From NCBI GenBank assembly GCA_036504235.1, contig DASXVN010000005.1, positions 62,001-126,000 on the forward strand: a stretch of 64,000 nt of DNA. The letters are read 5' to 3'. Position 1 is the first letter of the stretch, and each line of letters starts with the position of its first letter. The notes beneath the pieces were generated by a model. It saw only the letters and a program-made list of their open reading frames with translations. It was not told the DNA's origin and searched no databases. This document shows positions 32,765 through 43,200 of this stretch, one piece after another. The DNA is from Zipacnadum sp036504235 (GTDB taxonomy: Bacteria > Armatimonadota > Zipacnadia > Zipacnadales > Zipacnadaceae). Both the position numbers and the translations under genes were made by a program.

Positions 32765-34948
32765 ATGCAATCCCTATCCAAGATAACTGAATTCCCCGTT
32801 TGGCTCGACCTGTCCCCCGAGGTGCGCGTGCAGCTTGTGGGCGAGGGCGATCGTTTGCTCGGTCTCGGCGCGGTCGAGATCGCCGGCGTGCCGGTGCGCG
32901 CCGGAGCCACGCCGATCCGGCCGGACTTCTCCACCCCCGACGCCCGGCACTATCAGGACTTTGTCCTGCTCGAAGTGGTCCAGGACGCCGACGGCGTCGT
33001 GCTGCGCACCGAGGCGCTGGGGCGACCCGAGGTCTACGGTGAGATGATGGACGAGTACTCGTACAACCTCGCCTTTCCGAGGCTGCGCGAGACCGTGCGG
33101 GACCAACTGGACTGGATTCTCCAGCCGGAAGAGCTAGTACTCGACGGGCAGCGCTACGTGGGCCTGTCGCTCGGCTTCCGGTTTGCGAGCGAGACGCAGG
33201 AGATCCACAAGCTGACGACGGTCGCCACCTGGGAAATCGGCGGGGCGGCGGCCGGCAACACCATTTACCATCAGGCATACACCTGCCCGCCGGTCTACAC
33301 CGCCACGGTCGAGAACCACTTCTCCACCACCTGCCTGAAGCGGCTGGACCTGTGGGATAGCTGGCTGGGGCACTCCTATCAGATGTTGCCGCGCTGGGGG
33401 GCTATCCAGCCCTTTGACTTCCAGGCCGCGGCGGAGGGGGTGCTGCTGGGCTACTGGAAAGACCCGCATGCGGTCAAGAGCCTGGTGCAGAAGAACCCGG
33501 GCGAAGACGTGATCTTCGTGCTGGATGAGTACGACTTCCCGCTGGCCAAGACGGTTACCACGCCGGCCAAGCACATCCTCTTCAGCCCGGCGGAGGGGCG
33601 CGCGGCGCACGAAGTGGTGGATATGTGGACGCGGGCGATGGACCACACCGGCGAGATTATCCGCGGGTTCTTCGGCATCACGCCCTGCGAGCCGCTGCCC
33701 ACGGGCGGGCCCTCGTACCACGGGCGCAACAGCGTGGCCCGGGAGGAACTGGCCGGCGGGCCGCAGGCCGACTGGCTGTGGCGCGTCAAGGACGGCAAGT
33801 TCTACTTCCTGCTCGAGGGCGACGAGATCGAGAGCCACGAGTTCCTGTACTGGACGGCGGACAAGATTCTGCCCCGGCTGCACGAGCAGGGGATTAAGCG
33901 CGTCACCTTTGAGCCGGTCCACGAGAGCGATTTCACCGAAGGCTGCATGGATTTCCATGCGCAGACCGGCTGGCATAGCGACCTGGTGGTCACCAGCATC
34001 TGCGGTTCGCGCCGGTACGTGCCCTCCGAGTTCTACGATGGCTGGCGCGGGTGGAACTACCTGGCGGACAAGGCGCGGCAGTTCGGCATGAGCGTCGGCC
34101 ACTGGGTCGGCCTGCACCTGACCCCGCGGGCGCCGATCCTGCTGGAGCACCCGGAGTATATCCTGCAGCACGTCAACACCCTGGGCCATAGCGGCGGCTA
34201 CAGCCACCAGTTCATCTGCTCGATCAACTGGTGCTCGGGGGCGCGGGAGTGGTTCCTCAACGATATGCGCCGGTGGCACGACGAGGGTGGCCTGGAGTGG
34301 CTGTTCTTCGACTCCTGGCCGAACCTGGGCTGCTCGCCGCTGAACTACGGCGGACGCATGGAGGCGATGCAGTGGGAGTTGGGTCACGTGCTCGCCGACC
34401 TGCAGGGGATTGGCTATAACTGGTTCAGCTTCGAGGGCACCAGCCCCTTTGGCGTCCATCAGTACGGCCTGTGGGACCCCATGACCGAGTACGAGAAGCA
34501 TACCTCCGGCGGCGTGATGGGGCAGAACGACTTTGGCGGCTGGATCGGCCACGAGTACATGGGGTACAACCAGACTCTGGGGCCCAACGTCAACGCGCAG
34601 CGCGACCCGGCCGAGCTCCCGGCGATGCGCTTCCGCTACATGGCCAACCGCTCTCTGACCCTGTTTGGCATGAGGGAGGCGGGCCAGGACGCGGCGCTGG
34701 ACGCGCTGGAGCAGACCTACCTCAAGCTGCAGCCGCTGATGCGCCAACGGTACCTACTCCCCGACGATCAGGGGGTGCGCTGGGTCTCCGGGGACGGCCC
34801 CGAGGCGCTGTTCGCCTTCAGGTCGTTTACCTATCCGGTTCCGGCGGGCGCCCCCGTCGTCGCCGTCAACGGCCGAGTGGAGACGCCGGTGGCGACCAGC
34901 GGCGGGGTCCTGCAGACCACGCCCGGGACCGCCTATCGGATCGGTTAG
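32765..34948 (+). CDS. GH36-like (clan GH-D type) cytoplasmic glycosidase
   Basis: This 727-residue protein has an N-terminal beta-domain (to about 290), a TIM-barrel-like region and a short C-terminal beta-domain. In the barrel, LEWLFFDSWPNLGCSP places D516 where alpha-galactosidase relatives carry the nucleophile at the end of a strand. YNWFSFEGTSPFGVHQYGLWDP (around E557) follows on a later strand. GMSVGHWVGLHLTPRAP also recalls the barrel strand of the GH36/GH27 group. There is no signal peptide, so it would act on imported oligosaccharides. AGGAGG lies 5 bases before the ATG. Assignment to GH36 itself is tentative; it may be a related unnamed family. Confidence 0.6.
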   Translation: MQSLSKITEFPVWLDLSPEVRVQLVGEGDRLLGLGAVEIAGVPVRAGATPIRPDFSTPDARHYQDFVLLEVVQDADGVVLRTEALGRPEVYGEMMDEYSYNLAFPRLRETVRDQLDWILQPEELVLDGQRYVGLSLGFRFASETQEIHKLTTVATWEIGGAAAGNTIYHQAYTCPPVYTATVENHFSTTCLKRLDLWDSWLGHSYQMLPRWGAIQPFDFQAAAEGVLLGYWKDPHAVKSLVQKNPGEDVIFVLDEYDFPLAKTVTTPAKHILFSPAEGRAAHEVVDMWTRAMDHTGEIIRGFFGITPCEPLPTGGPSYHGRNSVAREELAGGPQADWLWRVKDGKFYFLLEGDEIESHEFLYWTADKILPRLHEQGIKRVTFEPVHESDFTEGCMDFHAQTGWHSDLVVTSICGSRRYVPSEFYDGWRGWNYLADKARQFGMSVGHWVGLHLTPRAPILLEHPEYILQHVNTLGHSGGYSHQFICSINWCSGAREWFLNDMRRWHDEGGLEWLFFDSWPNLGCSPLNYGGRMEAMQWELGHVLADLQGIGYNWFSFEGTSPFGVHQYGLWDPMTEYEKHTSGGVMGQNDFGGWIGHEYMGYNQTLGPNVNAQRDPAELPAMRFRYMANRSLTLFGMREAGQDAALDALEQTYLKLQPLMRQRYLLPDDQGVRWVSGDGPEALFAFRSFTYPVPAGAPVVAVNGRVETPVATSGGVLQTTPGTAYRIG

Positions 34949-34983
34949 GCGCCGCTGCAGGCCGGGAAGAAGAAAGGTTGTCT

Positions 34984-37900
34984 ATGAGAGTCTCTGCCCG
35001 CTTCTCTGGGGCCGCGGTGGCCGCACTGCTGGCCCTGCTGGCCCATACTACCCCCGCGGGGGCCTACGCGACGGCGCAGCCGCTGCTGCTGAACAGTATT
35101 TCGCAGGTTGATCCCGCGCCGCGGATAGACGGCGACCTCAGCGACTGGGGGGGCGTGCGCCCCGCCCCGTTCGTGCCTTTTGACCTGACGCAGGCGGCGG
35201 ACCTGACTCCGGAGTTGCAGCGGGTGGCGGCTACCGTGCATGCCGCCTCGGTGCGGGCCGCCTATGACGATCAGGCGCTGTACGTGGGGATTGAGTGGCG
35301 CGGGCGGCCGCCGGTCGCGGGCGCTCAGCCCGGACGCGCGAGTGATGCGCTCGGGTTACACGTTCTGTCCGATCGCCTGGCCCATTTCCTGTGTGACCCC
35401 CTAGCGCCGGGCGCGCAGACCCGCGTGCGCGTGCGCTATGGTGACAACCTGAACTGGAGCGACGCCGCCGGTTCGGGCGCCTCATGCTTCGTTGCAGTAG
35501 GCGCCGACGGCAAGTCCTACGTGCAGGAAATGCGGCTGCCATGGAAGACGATCACCTCGTCGGGCCAGGCGCCGGCGGACGGCCGCCTGCGGTTGATGTT
35601 CGACTTCTCCTGGAGCGATCTGACCTCGGCGATCATCGCCCAGGCTCCGCTCGAGGTGCTGCACGGGCAGAAGTTCATCACGGCGACGTTCCTGTCGTCC
35701 CCCGACCGGCTCTTTGACCTAAGCGGGTACCTGCCCAACGTCCCTACCTGGGGCACCCTCCAGTTCTCGACGCAACTTACGCCCAACGAGACGCAGCCCT
35801 CGCCGCTAGCGACCGGGGCTACGGTGACCCACGTCGCGCCCGCCGGGCCCTCCCTGGCCGTGGACGGCGACCTGCAGGAGTGGCCGGCCGAGCTCTTTCA
35901 GACCATCTCCTACGCGCCCGGCTATCTGGGTGACCGCTATAGCGGCAAAGTCGCCGCCAGCTACGACGCGAACAACCTGTACTTGGCGCTGCACGCCCAC
36001 ACGGGGGCCGCGGCGTACAACGTCGAGCATGAGGCTAACCGGCGGGGTTACTGGGGCGGCGACAATCTGCAGGTGCGACTGAGCGACGGCAAGCGCACCT
36101 TGAATTTGTGCGCCTGGTACGATTCCCTCGTCAAACAGCCGGCGCTCACGGCCGACGGCAAGGACCTCGCGGTGCCCTTCCTGCTGAAGCAGGGGGCGCG
36201 GGAGGCCTACCGGTCGGACGCCGACGGGCAGGGCTACAGCCTGGAGATCGCCCTCCCCTACACGGCGCTGGGCTTTGCCGCCCCGCAAGCGGGTAGCGCC
36301 TGGAAGGGGACCTTCCAGCTCTGGTGGGCCGCGCTGGAGCCCCAGTTCTCCGGGTACTCGGAGGCGACTTTGCAGCCGCGCGGGGGCCTGGCCTATCGCT
36401 ACACGATCCCCAAGGACGCCAACGTCACCCTGGGGGCCTATGACACCGAGGGGCGCTTGCTGCGCTGGATCGTGCGCGGGAGCTACCGGCACAGCGGGGC
36501 CAATGTCGAATATTGGGATGGCCTGGATCAGTGGGGCGAGCCGCTGGCGGCCGGGGCCTATCAGGTGAAGGGGATCGCTTTTTCGCCGCTGGGTCTGGAC
36601 TACCAGTTCAGTATCGGCAACTCCGGCACACCCCCCTGGCCTACCGCCGACGGCAAGGGCGACTGGATCGGGGATGAGTCCACGCCCCAGGCCGCCGCAA
36701 CTGAGGGGGACTGGGTCTACCTGGCCTCCCCCTGCAACGAGAAGGGCTGGAGCATCGTCGGCGTAGACGGCACGGGCCAGCGCCAGTGGGGCTTTGGCAC
36801 CGGCGTCTGCCCGCGCTCCGTCTCCCTGACCGTGGCCGGGGACTACCTCTACGCGCTCTATTCGGGGCCGGAGAATACCACTACCTCGCGCGCCTACCAG
36901 CCCGGCAGCGGCGAGGGGCGCAACGTATTGGTCTGCCTGGACAAGCGCACCGGCAAGCCCGCCTCCTTCTCGGTGCTGAATCCGAGTCTGGTCGTCAACC
37001 GCTGGCCGTACAATGATGACGAGGTGGTCTCGCACCTGTGGGACCTGCGGGCGAACAAGTCGTTCAACGCCGGCAACTACGGCGGCCAGCCCCGGTATTC
37101 CACGCATGATATCGGCGAATCCACCAATTCCTTGGGGATCGCCGCCACCGGCGGCCGCCTGTATCTGTCGCTCTTCTACGAGAACAAACTGTGGGTGCTG
37201 GACGCGGCTACCGCAAAGCAGGTGGACGAGATCCCGGTGCCCCAGCCGGTGGGTCTGCACGCGCTGCCGGGCGGTAAGCTACTGGTCGTGAGCGGCGCCA
37301 GCGTGCTGGAAGTGGACCCGCAGACCAAGACCACCCGGCCGGTGATTGACCACGACCTGGTCGCGCCGCATGACGTGACCCTGGACAAGGACGGCAATAT
37401 CTACGTCTCGGACTGGGGCGCGTCCTTCCAGGTGAAGGTGTTCAGCCCCGCCGGCCAGCTCCTGCGGGCCATCGGCACGCCTGGCGGCCGCCCCTGGGTG
37501 GGCAAGTGGGACGCCAACGGCATGTTGGTTCCCCGCGGGATTGCCGTCACCGACGCCGGGAAGCTCTGGGTGGCCGAGGATGACAACTGCCCCTCCCGGG
37601 TAAGTGTCTGGAACGCGGGGACCGGGGCCCTGATCCGCGACTACCTGGGTCCCTCCTCCTACGGGGGCGGCAACTGGTTCTGGGTCAATCCCCAGGACCC
37701 CACCATGATCATGACCGAGGGCGCGATGTACAAGGTGGATTACGCGAAGAGGACCTGGACGCCCACCTCCATTGCCCTGCGGCGCATGAGCATCGACCAA
37801 CCCTTCATGCCCAACGGCGCGGCCGGGATGCCGACCGCCCGGACCGTAGTGCACGACGGCAAGCCGTATCTGTACGTCGCCGACAATATCAGTATCACCG

Positions 37901-40170
37901 CCCTGCGCTTGGACGGGGACGTCTTCACGCCGGTGGCGGCAATCGGGTTGCTGGACCCCTTCCTCTCCGGCGACGGCACCGGCGTGGATGTCTGGGACAG
38001 CGACCTGGGGCATCACCGCTACCTCAACTGGCGGCCCAGTTTCTTCGCCGGGCACGTCGGGCAGATTTACACCTGGCACGACCAGAATGGGGACGGCAAG
38101 GTGCAGGCCGAGGAGATGCAATGGGCGCCCGTGGAGAAGTCCGCCGAGGTCCTGGCGCCCGGTCACTTCGGCAACTGGGACAACTACTGGGGCGGCGGGA
38201 TTGGCCCGGACGGGAGCCTATACTTCCGCACCGTAAACGCCAAGCACCACCAGGTCTACCGGCTCGATGTGGAGGGCTGGACCGCCGCCGGCGCGCCGGT
38301 CTACACGCTGGCTAACGCGCACCGGATCATCTCCTCCGACGACCTGGGCTGGCTGGGCGGCCTGTACGTGACCAACGCGAACAAGCTGATCGCCAGCTAC
38401 TCGCTCGAGTGGCCGCCGCTGCCCAAGAACGCGGTCGAGTGCTATGACCGAGACGGCAAGTTCCTGTGGGCCGTGGCTCGCTATCGGGGCGCGCAGCAGA
38501 TTGACGACCCGGCGGCCACGAACATGTCCGGCGACTTCCCGGTGCCCGGCATGGGCAACGTGATCGGCTCCTGGGAGTGGCACCTCAACCAGCACTCCTA
38601 CCTGCTAACCGACGACGGGCTGTACCTGTCGTGGCTCTGCGACGACAATGTGAGCGGCCCCACCCAGAACTGGGGCGAGTCCATGCGCAGCTACTTCCAG
38701 ACCCCGGCGGGGGAGACCTATATTGTCAACGGGGGCGCTGACGCCTACCACCTCCTGCGGATCACGGGTCTCGAGGGCGCGCGGCGCTTCACGGGCCAGC
38801 TTGTGCTGACCGAGGCGGACGTGGCGAAGGCCGCTGCGGCCCGGGTGGCCGTGGCCTCGGCTCCGCCCCCACCGCCCCAGCCGGTGCTTCGCGTTAACTG
38901 GCTCAAGCAGGCGCCGGTCGTGGACGGGGACCTCAGCGAGTGGAACCTGTCCGCGGGCGTCACGCTCAGCGCCGCGCAGAACCGCTCGGCGGAGGTGGCC
39001 CTGGGGCGCGACGCCGCGAACCTGTACCTGGCCTACCGGGTCCACGGGTCGGCGCTGTCCAACAAAGGCGCGGACTGGCGCACGCTGTTCCTGTCGGGGG
39101 ATTGCGTGGACCTGATGCTGTCCACCGGCCCGGCGCTCGCGGCCAAGCACTTCGCCCCGGCGGCCGGCGACGAGCGGCTGCTGCTCAGCCTGTACAACGG
39201 CGAGCCGACGGCGGTGCTCTATCGCCCGGTGGTGCCCGGCGCCACCACACCGGTGCGGCTGATGGCCACGACGCTGGATCAGATCACGCGGCTGGACTCC
39301 GCGCACGTCGTCTTCCATCGCGAGGCGGACGGCTACGCAGTCGAGGCCTCCGTGCCGCTGACTGATCTGGGCCTCGACCCCGCGACGCCGACGGACCTGC
39401 GGGGCGACGTGGGCGTGATCTACGCGGACCAGACGGGCGCCAACCGCGCCCTGCGCCAGTACTACTACAATCAGAACACCAAGATCGTCAACGATCTGAC
39501 CACCGAGGCGACGCTGCAGCCGGGCGACTGGGGTCCGATCGAGATGGCGCTGGGCCCCAACCTGCTGAGCAATGGCGGCTTTGAGAGCCCCCTGGCCACC
39601 GACGTGACCCAGGGCTGGGTGCTCAACGATGTGCACCCCGGCACCCGGACCGCGGTGAGCGGCGAGGTGACGAACTCGGGCCACGGGGCGCTGCTGCTGC
39701 AGGCGGACCCGGTGGTGTTCACGCCGGAGTCGTATAGCCTGCCGGACTACCGGGCCTTCCTCGACTCCGCCAACGGCGGTAAGGGGGGCGGCCATGTGGC
39801 GGTGATGCAGACGGTGCCGGTGACCGCCGGCGCTCGCTACTGGGTGAAGGCGCATTACCGGACGCTGGAGATGTCGGGCTTCGAGAAGAAGAACCCGGGT
39901 CCGGGACGCGGCTACATCGCGCTCAGTCTCACGATCAACTGGCCGGACGCCAAGAACGGGCGGGAAAGCTGGCAGGGGGTTTTCTCCACCCAGTTGGACT
40001 ACCCTGCCTGGCAGACCGCGGTAAGCGGCGTCCCGAATATAGTGACGGCCCCGTTCACCGCCCCCGAGGGCGCCACGCGGGCCACGGTCATCATTCGCTT
40101 CGTGGACAACTACGCCGACAAGCATCCGTCTGCCTGGGTGGATGACGTGGAGTTTGTGCCGGCACCGTAG
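34984..40170 (+). CDS. 1728-residue secreted protein: CBM9-like modules, beta-propeller, EF-hand loop
   Basis: This exported protein has a signal peptide (residues 1 to about 27, VAALLALLAHTTPAGA). Three CBM9-like modules open near residues 43 (RIDGDLSDWGGV), 293 (AVDGDLQEWPAEL) and 1310 (VVDGDLSEWNLSAG). Between them lies a FlgD-like sandwich (about 480-540; YDTEGRLLRWIVRG, YWDGLDQWGEPLAAGAYQ) and a long NHL-type propeller (about 560-1270; VAPHDVTLDKDGNIYVSD, VPRGIAVTDAGKLWVAED). An EF-hand-like loop, DQNGDGKVQAEE (residues 1033-1044), sits on an outer turn of the propeller and keeps the acidic spacing for calcium. The C-terminal 200 residues form a CBM4/9-like sandwich (NLLSNGGFESP). No glycosidase active site is evident; it is probably a sugar-binding surface scaffold, though a lyase in the propeller cannot be excluded. 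Confidence 0.72.
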   Translation: MRVSARFSGAAVAALLALLAHTTPAGAYATAQPLLLNSISQVDPAPRIDGDLSDWGGVRPAPFVPFDLTQAADLTPELQRVAATVHAASVRAAYDDQALYVGIEWRGRPPVAGAQPGRASDALGLHVLSDRLAHFLCDPLAPGAQTRVRVRYGDNLNWSDAAGSGASCFVAVGADGKSYVQEMRLPWKTITSSGQAPADGRLRLMFDFSWSDLTSAIIAQAPLEVLHGQKFITATFLSSPDRLFDLSGYLPNVPTWGTLQFSTQLTPNETQPSPLATGATVTHVAPAGPSLAVDGDLQEWPAELFQTISYAPGYLGDRYSGKVAASYDANNLYLALHAHTGAAAYNVEHEANRRGYWGGDNLQVRLSDGKRTLNLCAWYDSLVKQPALTADGKDLAVPFLLKQGAREAYRSDADGQGYSLEIALPYTALGFAAPQAGSAWKGTFQLWWAALEPQFSGYSEATLQPRGGLAYRYTIPKDANVTLGAYDTEGRLLRWIVRGSYRHSGANVEYWDGLDQWGEPLAAGAYQVKGIAFSPLGLDYQFSIGNSGTPPWPTADGKGDWIGDESTPQAAATEGDWVYLASPCNEKGWSIVGVDGTGQRQWGFGTGVCPRSVSLTVAGDYLYALYSGPENTTTSRAYQPGSGEGRNVLVCLDKRTGKPASFSVLNPSLVVNRWPYNDDEVVSHLWDLRANKSFNAGNYGGQPRYSTHDIGESTNSLGIAATGGRLYLSLFYENKLWVLDAATAKQVDEIPVPQPVGLHALPGGKLLVVSGASVLEVDPQTKTTRPVIDHDLVAPHDVTLDKDGNIYVSDWGASFQVKVFSPAGQLLRAIGTPGGRPWVGKWDANGMLVPRGIAVTDAGKLWVAEDDNCPSRVSVWNAGTGALIRDYLGPSSYGGGNWFWVNPQDPTMIMTEGAMYKVDYAKRTWTPTSIALRRMSIDQPFMPNGAAGMPTARTVVHDGKPYLYVADNISITALRLDGDVFTPVAAIGLLDPFLSGDGTGVDVWDSDLGHHRYLNWRPSFFAGHVGQIYTWHDQNGDGKVQAEEMQWAPVEKSAEVLAPGHFGNWDNYWGGGIGPDGSLYFRTVNAKHHQVYRLDVEGWTAAGAPVYTLANAHRIISSDDLGWLGGLYVTNANKLIASYSLEWPPLPKNAVECYDRDGKFLWAVARYRGAQQIDDPAATNMSGDFPVPGMGNVIGSWEWHLNQHSYLLTDDGLYLSWLCDDNVSGPTQNWGESMRSYFQTPAGETYIVNGGADAYHLLRITGLEGARRFTGQLVLTEADVAKAAAARVAVASAPPPPPQPVLRVNWLKQAPVVDGDLSEWNLSAGVTLSAAQNRSAEVALGRDAANLYLAYRVHGSALSNKGADWRTLFLSGDCVDLMLSTGPALAAKHFAPAAGDERLLLSLYNGEPTAVLYRPVVPGATTPVRLMATTLDQITRLDSAHVVFHREADGYAVEASVPLTDLGLDPATPTDLRGDVGVIYADQTGANRALRQYYYNQNTKIVNDLTTEATLQPGDWGPIEMALGPNLLSNGGFESPLATDVTQGWVLNDVHPGTRTAVSGEVTNSGHGALLLQADPVVFTPESYSLPDYRAFLDSANGGKGGGHVAVMQTVPVTAGARYWVKAHYRTLEMSGFEKKNPGPGRGYIALSLTINWPDAKNGRESWQGVFSTQLDYPAWQTAVSGVPNIVTAPFTAPEGATRATVIIRFVDNYADKHPSAWVDDVEFVPAP

Positions 40171-40210
40171 CCGGGAGGTCCCGCGGCGGGTCCTGGCGAA
40201 ACTTCCTTTC

Positions 40211-40222
40211 TGCAACGTTGCA
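40211..40222. promoter_or_regulatory. LacI-type palindromic operator candidate
   Basis: TGCAACGTTGCA is a perfect 12-bp palindrome with the central AACGTT typical of LacI/GalR-family operators. It lies 38 bases before the ATG at 40261 and just before a TATGAC -10-like hexamer (40231-40236), a position suited to repression. Confidence 0.55.
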
Positions 40223-40260
40223 CCTGCATCTATGACTGTCGGAGCAAAGGGTGAAGCTTG

Positions 40261-43200
40261 ATGAAATCGGTATACCTGGTCGTTCTTCTGGTCCTGGCGA
40301 GCTTGCTGCCGCTGGCCGCCTCGGCGGCGGTGCTGCGCGGCTTTGGCGCCGTGCAGGAATCCACGCTGCCCGCCGGGCAGGGGATGCGCTTTGTCTGCGA
40401 TAGTCCGGAGCACGCCGTGCAGCTCATCCACAAACTGGCGCGGGATATGGAGCTGAGCGTCACCGCCAAGTCCGCGTGGGTGACCGTGGCGATCGGCGAC
40501 CGGCAGGCGCCCGTCCTGGTGCGCCCGGGCCTGGGGTCCTACCTGGTGCTGGCGCAGGGGACGGACGCCTACTGCTTCACCTCCCCCGAGACGGACGCCG
40601 CGAAGCTGGGCGCCGCCTTCCCGGCCGCCGCGCCGCTGCTCGCGGGGGCGCGGCTCTACGACGCGGCCTACCGCTATCCCATGTACCTGGACAAGTGGTC
40701 CACCGCCGGTATCGGCACCTGGTACACCCCCTTCAACCCCTTCGACGACAACCCCAAGGGCCTGAAGGACGTGGTCACTCCGCATTTCGAGTACCTCACC
40801 GAGAACAATCTGGCGGTTCACATCGGCGCGGGCGGGGCGGGGCGGCGGGAGACGGTGCCGTACATTCACAAGTACAATCGGCCCTTCCATATCGTGCAGT
40901 GGCATCAGTGGGACGCGGATATCGCCCGCCTGGACCCGTTCGATCTGACCCAGCCCAACCCCAACCTGTTCTCCACCTGGGAGTCCTATTACGGTCAGAT
41001 CAGCAACGGCGGCGACCGGCTGCACCAGTACCGGGACTGGACCTTCCTGCGGCTGATGAAGGAATACGTCAACGATCCGCAACTGGTGGACTGGGATGAG
41101 CCGCACGGCGAGATCGGGCCGGGGCCCTGGCAGCAATACTGGGACTACGGACCGCGCAACCAGGCGCATTTCGCGGCGTGGCTGCAGAGCGCGCGGGGCT
41201 ATACCCTGCCCTCGCTGGGGCAGGCCTGGTACCACGACGGCGGGAAGTTCCGCACCTGGGAGCAGGTCCCTATCCCCTTTGACTACTCCTTCTTCGGCGC
41301 GGATAAGGACAGCCTCTTCGCGGACAAGGCCTGGAAGCTGCACACCGGCGACCTGGCTACCGGCCGGACCGGCAAGTGGCAGACCGCCGACTTTGATGAC
41401 TCGCAGTGGACGCCGATCACCAAGCCCGGCGGCGACCTGGGGATTATCGAGATCGAGACCCACCAGCGCTTCTGGTATCGCGGCACGATCAACGTGTCGG
41501 CCGAGTACCTCGCGAAGCACAAAGGCTCGCTGTATCTGGTCTGCGCGGCGATGACCCAGGCCGGCGGGCCGGAGGCCCCGAATCATATCTGGCTCAATGG
41601 CGTCGAACTGGGTAGTCTGACCGGCCCGGGCGGCTTCTGGATCGTCGGCTCAAAGCTGGCGACCGGCGTGCTACATGCCGGAGCCAACCAGATCGCCTAC
41701 TGCCCGACGGCGCCCGACTTTGCCGGGACCTTCTTCGTCTCGCCGCATCCGGTGGAGCGCTACCCCTTCCGCGACTCGGGCCTGAACTCCCGCTACTCGG
41801 ACTGGCGCGACTACGTGGCCTCCTGCGCGGTGGAGCAGGAGCGCAACACCATCCAGGCCATGCGCGGTCTCGACCCCAACCGGCCCATCAAGATCATGGC
41901 CGCTGCCGACAAGGACCTGTTCAACGAAGTGATGTACGACTACGGCTGCTACTCGCACAATACCGGCGATGAGGCCTTCTACATGCCCTGGGATCGCCGC
42001 AGCGGCTACACCTACGGCCTGCCGGGATCAGCGGAGTCCTCGGGCAGCATGATTGATGTTCATTGGTACAAGCAATGGCAGGGCTGGTACACCTTCGAGT
42101 GCCTGAACGCCTTCGACAACTTCATCGATATCGAGGCGATGATGTACTCGCCGGCCACGCCGCTGTGGAAGGAGAACTTCCCCTACCTACATCTCTCCAA
42201 CCGCTACGACCTGAAGAAACCGGAGATCGCCCTGCTGTTTTCCGGGGAGACCAATCGCCTAAATCCCGGCGAGATGGCGGCTATTCCCTTTGTCTTTGAC
42301 CTGGGGCGCGGCGACCTGCATTCGATCGGTTACAGCTTTGCCTATGTGGATGAGCCCGCCCTCCGCCGCGGTCTGGCGAGTCCCTACCAGGTGATCATCG
42401 ACTGCGGCACTTGGGTAATGTCGCGGCAGACGGTGGCGGACCTGACCAAATACGTGGAGAACGGCGGCACCTACATCGCCCTGCAGGAGACCGGTCGGCA
42501 CACCCCCGCCGAGCGCGACGCCTGGCCGATCAGCACGCTCACCGGCTTCCAGGTGCAGCAAGTGCGGCCGATGGGCGGCTTCGTTTCCATCCTGAACGAC
42601 CAGCCGGTCTTCACCAAGCTGGCCGGGAAGAACTTCATGAACCAGGGCCGCAGCGTGGACTACTCGGGCTACAACTACGCCGACGCCTGCCTCGCGCTGA
42701 CCCCGGTGGCCCCGGATACGCAGGCCCTGGCGCGCTATCGCGACGGCTCGATTGCCATCGGCATGCGCAAGCTGGGCAAGGGGCGCGTGATTGTCCTGGG
42801 CAGCCCCTTCTGGCGTGATTCCTACGACAAGCGCGGCATGTGGTGGCCTGGCCCGCAGCAGAACGCCTTCGTCGAGGACCTGCTCACCGGCCTGGGCCTG
42901 CCGCCCGACGTCCCCGCCAACACCTCCGCGGTGTGGCGGGACCGCTTCGTGGCGAACAACGGCACCGAGGAATACCTCGTCATGTGGAATCCCAGCGACA
43001 CCGATCCGCAGACCTTCACCACCGACTGGCATACCTCGTTCCCGGCGACGCAGGTGATTGACCCGAAGCTCGGCCAGCCGGTCGAGGCGCAGATTGACGG
43101 TACGACGATCCACCTGGCGCAGTCGCTGCAGCCGCTGGAGACGCGCATCCTGGCCGTGCAGTCGCCGCGTCCGCCGGCGGATACCGTGGCCGACTGGTAC

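Noticed and set aside
38605..41586. Long minus-strand open frame across the 1728- and 1270-residue genes
   Set aside because: It spans two sense genes and an intergenic operator with no ribosome binding site or family motif; a GC-rich antisense artefact.
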